Positions 1 to 9,000 of a DNA stretch of 35,901 nt are shown piece after piece. The stretch is from the NCBI GenBank assembly GCA_964566075.1, contig CAZMHJ010000005.1, positions 1-35,901 on the forward strand, in the 5' to 3' direction. Under the pieces are notes generated by a model. The model had not been told where the DNA came from and did no database searches. It saw only the letters and a list, made by a program, of their open reading frames with translations. The translations under genes were made by a program, and so were the position numbers. Every line of letters starts with the position of its first letter. Position 1 is the first letter of the stretch. Source of the DNA: CAZMHJ01 sp964566075 (GTDB lineage: Bacteria > Patescibacteriota > Saccharimonadia > Saccharimonadales > CAIOMD01).

Positions 1-3000
1 CCAGAAACGCGCAAACCAATATAGTCAGACGCAGACGGAACATATGCTGTAATTTGCGTATTGTTACCGCTTGCAGTAGCACCGGATGTCAATCGCCCAT
101 CACCACCCGTAACTGCGAACATTATTGAGCCATCAAAGCGTTGGTATTGGAACGCATTAACGGCTGAAGCATTTGCTGACTGTAGTATAAGGGGTACTGT
201 ATTTGGGGTGCTGGCTGTAATAACCGCTTCAGCGTTTTGTAAGTTGGTTGTTGTGTATGGATCATTAATGACAAGCTTAGCGCCCTTGTATGTGCTGTTT
301 ATACTTAGACCACCGTTCAATGATGTTACGCCGCCGCCGTTAGTGCCAACGACTAATCGAACATCGTCTATATATAGTGTGTGGCCACTAGTCGTGTCGT
401 ATACATAAATGTTTGAGCTACCGATTGTACCACCTGTTGTGAATGTACAGGTAAACGTTGTCCAAGCTGTGTAGGTTACTGTTTGGCCTGTTAAACAGTC
501 AATATTTGATCCATTATCCTGGCGTCCAATTGCTATTGTCGAGTATGTTGATGGGTTTATGCTACGGAGCGTCATCGTTAAGCTATAAGTCGTGTTTGCA
601 GTAAAGGTGTAAGCAAATTGTGCACCAGAGTTTGCAGCTCCGGTAACAGCACTCATATGGAAGGAACCGTTAAATGATGGTAAAGCAGTCGTATACGCTA
701 CTCTTGTTAGCGTAGTTGTACCTTTTTGTGCCCAACCAGTTGTGTTCGTTTCGAAATTACCATTCGATATTAAGTTAGAAGAAAGGTTTGATGCAACCGT
801 AAGCTCTGGTAAACTTGCAGTGTTTTCTTTAACTTCTAGGATGTTTGCTGTGTGCGCAGTATAGTTTCCTGTTACTCTAACGGCCGGAGCGTTAGAGTCG
901 AAACTCTCAACTAGTAGGGCTGCAGTTTGCCAGAATGAGTTACCACCACGAACATAGGTTTGGCTTACGGTGCCTTGTGTGCTGAATTGAGTTGTACCGT
1001 TTGAATACTGAACCCTTAGACTATCTGGAAGAGACAAGTCATTCTCAATACTTGACTGAACAAGCAGTCCAACCTTATCTCGTGTTTGCTGTACAAATAA
1101 ACTGCCGTTTGGACTAGCTGGTATGTTGGCAGGCGAAACACCGACTACTACTGTCGTTGCAGAATTACCTAAGTTAATTTGGCCATCTTGATATGATTGA
1201 TTGCCCCCAGCGATAACAGATGGATAAATACGCAAACCATCAAACCATACATTGCGTGATACACCGTCAGTAAATTTAACGAATAAGTATGGCGAGCCTG
1301 ATACAGTACTTGGTGTTACTGATATTGCGCATAGCCACCAGCCAGTACCACCGCCACCAGTACAGGTAGTGCTGTCGGCATATGTAGTTTCGTCAACTCC
1401 GTTGTAAGCATATCCGACAGTAGGAGTACCTGCGACACTAACTTTCATCATAAACGAGAAGTTCACATTCACACCTGCTGATGCGGTATAAGGATAATTT
1501 ATACCCGTGCCTGATACTGCACCAAGTGCGGCCTTTATGCTGTATGCACCGTAATAAACATTGCCCGCAGTATTATCTTGAGTGACTGTAGTACTTGCTC
1601 GTGGATTCCAACCTGTTGTACCCGTTTCACCACTTGGATTAACAGTCGCAAGATTACCATTTGTATTTGTGTTATCGACAAGAATTTGGTTTACGCCAGC
1701 TGCGTTCTGCACCTGGAAGGCTGTTGCACTGTTTGCACTGTTTTGGAATGTTGCGGTACCTGCTACTCCTAAATCTTCATTTATCTGTAAGCTTTGGCCA
1801 ATCGTTGCTCCGCCATAAACAGCTAGGTTACCACCAAGATCTGTGTTATTTATAACTCGTAAATCATCCACATTGATAGTACCCGCGTCAATAGCCTGGC
1901 TGAATGTACCGCCAATGTTATACGTCTTAATTGAGCCAGCCGTATATGCCTCGACATACGCATAACGACCATCCACGACAAGTGCAACAGGGTTAGAATC
2001 AGTTGTAACAGACCCTGTTAATGTAGGTGATGCAGGGTTACTGATGTTCACAATTTCTAGTTTGCTAGCGGTATAGTTTGCAACGTAAGCATAAATACCC
2101 TGCACCACGACCATTTGTGGGCTACTGTTTGTACCCCCTGCACCTGCCGTAAGGTTAATGGTACCGACGTGTGCAGCAGTAGTTGTTGGGTCTGCAATAT
2201 CAAAGATTTCAAGGCTAGCAGCCGTAGTATTGTTAAACACATATGCGTATCGACCTACGACCGTGAGGCTCTTAGGCGATGTTGTATTAAGGGTTGCACC
2301 GGTAGTGTTCTTTAAGGCTGGTGCACTTGGGTTGCTAATGTCGTATATAAATAGCTTTCCGTTAGTACCATTGCTACCCGCCATATATAGATAATTACCA
2401 ATAACTTTTATACCAACTGGGGCGCCAGCCGTTACGGCTGATGCGGTTGTGCTCTTTAGTAATGGGTTAAGTGGGTTACTAATGTCATAGATAACGATAT
2501 TGCGGTTTGTTGTTATTCCATATGCGTAATTACCAACGACAATCATATCGGTAAATGCGTTAGCGGTAGTGACGGTTGTTACAATACTTGGGCTTACCGG
2601 GTTCGAAACATCAACTATGAAGAACTTCGTAGCCGTAAAGTCAGTTACATACGCATATTTTCCTTGTACCACTATTGATTGCAGTGCAGTTGCTCCGGTA
2701 ACAGTAAATGTAGATTTAACGACCATTGAGGTTGGATCAGTCGCATCAATAATCTGCATGGCTGTACCATTTTTAACGTTGTACAGGTAGTTGCCTTGCT
2801 TGTATAAGCTCCATGGGTTGGTTGATACGCTACCAGAAGTTACGGTACCAGCATTAGTTGTTGGCACAACGCCATTAATCAGTAAGTTGCCATTAGTAGT
2901 ATCTACATTGAGTACCGCCGTACCAGCGGCATTTTGTACCTGGAACGCAGTAGTAGAATTATTTAAGTTACGAGATGTAACAACGCCTGTATTACTTACA

Positions 3001-6000
3001 TTTAGGCCACCTGGGTAAATAATGGTGTATGATGTTGCGTTCTGGATAAACTTAGAAACACTCACCGTCATGCTTGTCGTTGATGTGAAGCCAGTGATTG
3101 TTGCTGTTGAGCCGTCAGAGTATACAATGGTGCCACCAACCATATTTGCGGTAAAGGTGGTGCCAACACCTGTCACCGTCGTTGTAGCTGCACCTGCACC
3201 ACCACAAGCCAAAGTGTTTTGACAAAGCGTACCAGTGTTATAAATACCCGTACCAACTTGGAACGCAGTGTTTGCAAGTAATGTTGGTGTGTTGGTGTTT
3301 ATACCTACTGCGTCGCCAGTACCACCGTTAGTTACCGTACGACCAAGCACAATACTGTTTGATCCTGCCACCGTTGCATTAGAACCAATTGCAGTAGCAT
3401 AGCTAATACCTGTGTAGCCAACATTTGCGCCCGAACCAATAGCCGTATTATTACTACCGATTAAGTTATTGCTAAGTGCGCTATAACCGATTGCAGTATT
3501 ATCAGAACCACTCGATGTATTTTGGAGCGCAAAGTAACCAGAAGCTGTGTTGTTGTTACCATTGGTCAGGTTATTGAGTGAACCACTACCAAAGCCACTG
3601 TTATAGCTACCACTCGTTAAGAACGCCATCGTACCGTAGCCGTATGAACTGTTACCAATACCGGTCGTAAGACGACGTAATGCGCGGTAGCCAGTAGCAG
3701 TATTTGCCTGTGCCGTACTGGTTGCATTAATACCACTATCAACACCGATAAATTCGTTACCGGTGCCACCACCACGAACTTCGATTGTAGTAGCACTGTT
3801 AGCAGCATTATTGACTGAAAGTGCGCTAGTTGTATTTGTAATAAGTTTGAGTGATATTGCCGAAATCTGGCCATTAAAGTCAGTGGTTGGCGCAATCGTT
3901 ATACCGGTTGTGGCAGTTGTGAAGAATGTCTGGACTTCTGTCGTATTACCATATGTTGCAACACCTGCCGTACCACCAACGGTTGGCGTAACAGAGCCCG
4001 CTGTTGAGCTAGAAACGGTATAGGTAAGTTGATAGTACGCACCATTGGTAACACTTGCTGGTGTAGTACAGGTCAAAGCAACGGTTGAGCCTGCAGTATG
4101 CAACCATGGGCCAGTGCCAGTAGGCCAGTTAGTACCACTACAGGAAGTACCAGTTGCAAGTTCTGCACCAAGTGTCGCGCTATCAAGCTTATTAGTAACA
4201 GAAAGTGTTTGGTTGATTGTATCAACGTTAAGGATTCTTGACCCTGCTGCGTTTTGGAATTGCACAGCAACAGTGTTGTCGTTACTTGCTGCAGGTTTAA
4301 ATACAATTTGCCCTGATGTTCCAGATCCACCAGCGTTCTTAGCACCAGCTGTAAATGTGATGTTTCCTCCGTTAGAATTGGTTGCGTTTCCTGCGCCACC
4401 TAAGAAGGTTAGGTTACCTGCAGTAACACCTGACCCACTCGCACCACCACCAGTACTACCTGCTTGTATTTGTATATCACCACCAGCAAAGTTAGCAGCA
4501 CCTGTAGCACCTAAAATTGTAAGCTTACTACCAGCAGCACCTACGGCGCCCTCAACTCCAATAGTGCGGTTTGCAGTACCCCCAAGAGCAAGATCAAAGC
4601 TGGTGGTTGGGTTACCAGTACCACCGATGTTAATACCAACACCACCGCTGTTTACAGTAAAGATACTGTTACCATAAACAACATCGCTAGCACCGGCTGC
4701 ACGAACACCAAAGTATTCATTACCGGCTGCAATACCACTGGTGACAGAATTTTGTACAACTACAGCTTTATTAGTACTGTTAACTGCAATACTTGGTGTT
4801 GCCCCCGCAGAGCTATTATAAGCAGCTTGTAGTGTAATACTTGATGCACAGCTACCAAACGTAAGCGTACCTGCAGTACCGCTGTTTTTAAGACAGTCAT
4901 TCGCTGCACCTATTGATGCTGGCAGTGTTAAGGCAAAGCTACCGGCTATTGCGTTACTTGGTTGTAGTGTTACTGTAAAAGCATTAGTAGCATTATTAAA
5001 GACAAGTTTGCCGTCTACACCCCCAGCGCCAACCTTTCCTAGCACTGTTTGATTGCCTGTAGTATCAACGGTTAGTATTGAGACTGTACCTGCGGCGTTT
5101 TGAACCATGAAGGCATTAGTTGAATCGTTACTCGCTTGAGGCTTAATGATGACTGAGCCCGATGCTCCAGATGCTTTTGCACCACCAGATAGTACGAGGT
5201 TACCACCCGCGCCTGATGTATTACCCGTACCAGCAGTTAGTGTTAGGTTGTTACCTGCAGTGGCGGCAGTAGCTTGCGTCTCAACGCCAATGGTGCGGTC
5301 AGCCCCCTGGCCTAAGGTTAGATCATAGTTAACTGTGCTGACATCATTCGTATTTACGACCGCAGTATTGATACCAACTTTTCCACCAGCTGTTACAACT
5401 AACCCAGAAGTTGCGCCGGCATTCTTCTGTACTCGTAATAGGTCGGCTGTTTGCGTTGCACTGTTACCATATACATTTATGGCTTGAATAGCATCACCGC
5501 CTGAAACTGCCGTCAGACCTGCGCTGTGATACAACGAGTTACCACCTACTACACGGGCAGTATTTAACGTATCAAGCACACGGAGCACGGAACTACCGAG
5601 CGAATTCTGAATATCCAAAAGTGGTTGTTGGAAGAGATTAGATTCACCGCTTCCCTTAACTAGTATTCCGCCTTGTCCAATGCGTTGCTGGATAGTTAGG
5701 GCTGCTTGAGTGTCAGAAGTAGTGTTTATTGCCAGTGTTGTATCTTGTAATGATAGGTGTGATTCGGTAAAGCCAAGATTACCTGTTGCGGCAGTTACAA
5801 GTTTTACTCCATCAATGTAGAACGTGCGAGCAGTACCGGCATCAGTTTGCTTAATATATATGTAAGGTGTGCCTGAGTGTGTTGTCGTAGTAAAGGTACA
5901 TGACACATAGCCCCAGCTTGTAGTGACGGTTAGTGCTGTACAGCTTTGCCCTACAGTGCCTTCACTACCGACTAATCCGGTAGATGCGTAGCCAATTTCA

Positions 6001-9000
6001 AGCGTTGCAAAGCCAGTGGCACCCTTTATTGGGATGGTGATATTGTATGTTGTTGCATCAGTAAGGGTTAAGTTATACCTAACACCGGTGCCAGCAGTAG
6101 TGGTTGTAGTAACCGCACCACCGGCATCACCATAGTAGAACTGTCCAGCCGTTGTTGTACGTGCAATCGAACCACCTGCTGCCTCACCTGCCCAACCAGT
6201 TGTATTAACTTCAAAGCTTGGGTTAGCTGAAAACAGATTGGTTGTATCGTAGGTTGTGTTGAGATTAACCGCATTTACACCCGCAGCCGTTTGAATCTGG
6301 AATGCAGCAGACGAGTCAGTAGTGTTCTTGAAGGTTGCTTGGCCAGTAGAACTTAGCACGACGCTTTGATCTGCTGCAGTACCGGTAGATAGTATAATAC
6401 CGTTCTTGCCTTGTAGTTGAAGAATGTCACTGTCTGTTCCATTGGCTTCAGCTATCCATAAGTTGTTAACGTTTCCTGTATCTCCAATAAAGATTTTTGC
6501 AGATGCTGTTTGGCCAAGTGTTACAGGGCCAATAACAACGCGTGAATTTTGAGTATCAACACTGAAGAGAGTGTTACTAGATGCATTTTGGATTTGGAAG
6601 GCAGATACAGAATTACTTGCATTCTTTACAATTACGCTACCAGCTGTTGGAGTGCCACCAGTACCAACGCTTCCAGCGCTAAGTGTTATATTGCCACCAC
6701 GACCACCAGTGGTTGCACCATTGCCACCATTACCAGCAGTTATAGCGATGTCTCCACCAGCGCCACCTGTACCGCTGCTTACTGCAGCGCCACCGTTACC
6801 ACCCGTAAGCGCAAGTACTCCACCAGCGCCTGCAACGTTAGCACCCGTAAATGCCGTTGCGGCTCCACCTACACCTGTTTGGAGTGTTATGCCAGAACCT
6901 ATACCTGCGGTAAATCCGGTACCAAATGATTCACCACCCGCTGGGGCGGTAACGGTTAATATCGTGCCTCCAGCCGTACCAGCGGTACCTACTGCAGCAG
7001 GTGCAACACCACCGAACGAAATAGCGCCCGTACCTGTTGTATCAACATTAATAAGCGTTGCGGTTGCAGTGCTATTTTGAACTCGAAATGCCGTAGTACT
7101 ATTTGCTTTGTTTTTGAATAAAACATTGCCATTAACTCCAATATCACCATCAAACACACTTGAGCCCATTACGGTAAGTCCGCCCTGTAGTGCTAGGTTC
7201 CCACCTGCAGTAATGTCTGCATTAGCACGCAAGTTGGTTGTCTCAATACTACCGCTTTCAAGGTTTTGACTATACGTGCCGCCAAGGTCAAATGGCTCTA
7301 AGGTATTACCTGTACGTGTAACAACGTACGCATAACGACCTGAAACAGCCAGGCCGTATGGACGGCTACCAGTATTCATAGTAGCTAAGGCGGCGGGAAC
7401 GCTTGATGGATTTGATACATCGTAAACCTGGAAGGTACTTGTTCCCCAGTTAACAATGTATGCATAACGGCCAGAAACCGTTATAGCTTGAGGTTGTGAG
7501 CCAGCACCCGTACTGGTGCTACTGAGGGCAGCAGGGACGCTTGATGGGTTAGAGATGTCAAAGATTTGGAGACTGTTGGCGCCATTATTTGCCACATATA
7601 GGTAGCGGCCTACGACCGCCGTACTATACGAGGTACCGGCTACCAAAGAAATGTTGCTGAGGGCAGCAGGGACGCTTGATGGATTTGAGATATCGAAGAT
7701 TTGGACACTGTTGGCGCCAGTATTAGATACATATGCATACTTGCCAACAACTGTAATTGAATAAGGGGTGGTTGCTGTTGTTACTGTACTGAGGGCAGCA
7801 GGGACGCTTGATGGATTTGAGATATCGAAGATTTGGAAGTTGCTCGTATTATTGTTAACAACGTAGAGATATTTACCGACAACCGTAACATATACAGGTG
7901 CATTGTTAGTGCTAATAGTACTTAGGGCGGCGGGAACACTTGCTGGGTTTGATACATCGAATATTTGGACAGTATTGGAACTCGCATTTGCAACATACGC
8001 GTAGCGACCAACCACCGCAAGATGGTATGGATTACCGAATGTAGTGGTGGTTCTTGTACTGATAGCAGCAGGAATACTAGCAGGATTAGAAACGTCGAAG
8101 ATTTGTAAGTTATCTGCTCCACCATTAACGGTATAAGCATAGCGGCCAACAACCACAACTGCCGTTGGGCCACTTGTGGTTGCACGAGTAGTCAGCGCAG
8201 TTACAGTACCCCCAACATACAATTGGCCAGTTGCCGTACCAGATGAACCAACACTCAAACGCTGAGCAGTGGTGTCGGCGGTGAGCAATACGGCATTGCT
8301 ACTATTCTGGATTTGGAAGGCAGTAGCGCTGTTTGTAGATGTTTTAACTAGCACACTTGCTGATGAAGAATTAGTACTGAGGTTAATGTTACCTGTTCCA
8401 CCTTGTAAGGTCAGTGCGCTTGCACCGTTAGTAGAACCAATAGTAACCGTCTGCGCTGCACCAGTAGAGTTCGCAATGTTTACAGTACTGGTTGCGGCAG
8501 TTGAACCACCTGCTCCAATTTGGATAGTCTTATTATTAGCGTTTGTTCCTATATTAATAGCACCGGTGGTACCGGTATCTAGGTTTAACTGACCGGTTGT
8601 GCCAGTAACTACTGTAAGGTTACGAGCAGCTGCAGTTGTGATGTCATTGGTTATGGTACCGTTAAAGATAATACCGTTCGTGGTTGTACCAGCCGACTGG
8701 GTAAGGTTAAGTAGGCTAGTGATGGTTCCAGCGCCACTCTTATTAATAAGTAATCCATTAACTGCTGCATTTGTTGGATTATTAATGTTAATGTCTACGC
8801 CATCGATGCTACCAGTAGCAGCAGGTACTGTTTGATTAACAATGAGCGCAGTTGCCGCAGTTGTAACGTTACTTGTTGCATTTACTGTTAAACCAACCGT
8901 ACTAGCTGCAGTTGGTGTGATGGTATTTGTAGCAGTGTTAGCAGGTACCTGCACAATGTTACCGGTATTAGTACCACACCCTAGATCGGTTGTATTACAA

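Noticed and set aside
7380..8190. Regularly spaced DNA repeats resembling a CRISPR array
   Set aside because: The 132-138 bp period, divergent copies and in-frame coding of LVIVD blades show protein repeats; there are no cas genes.
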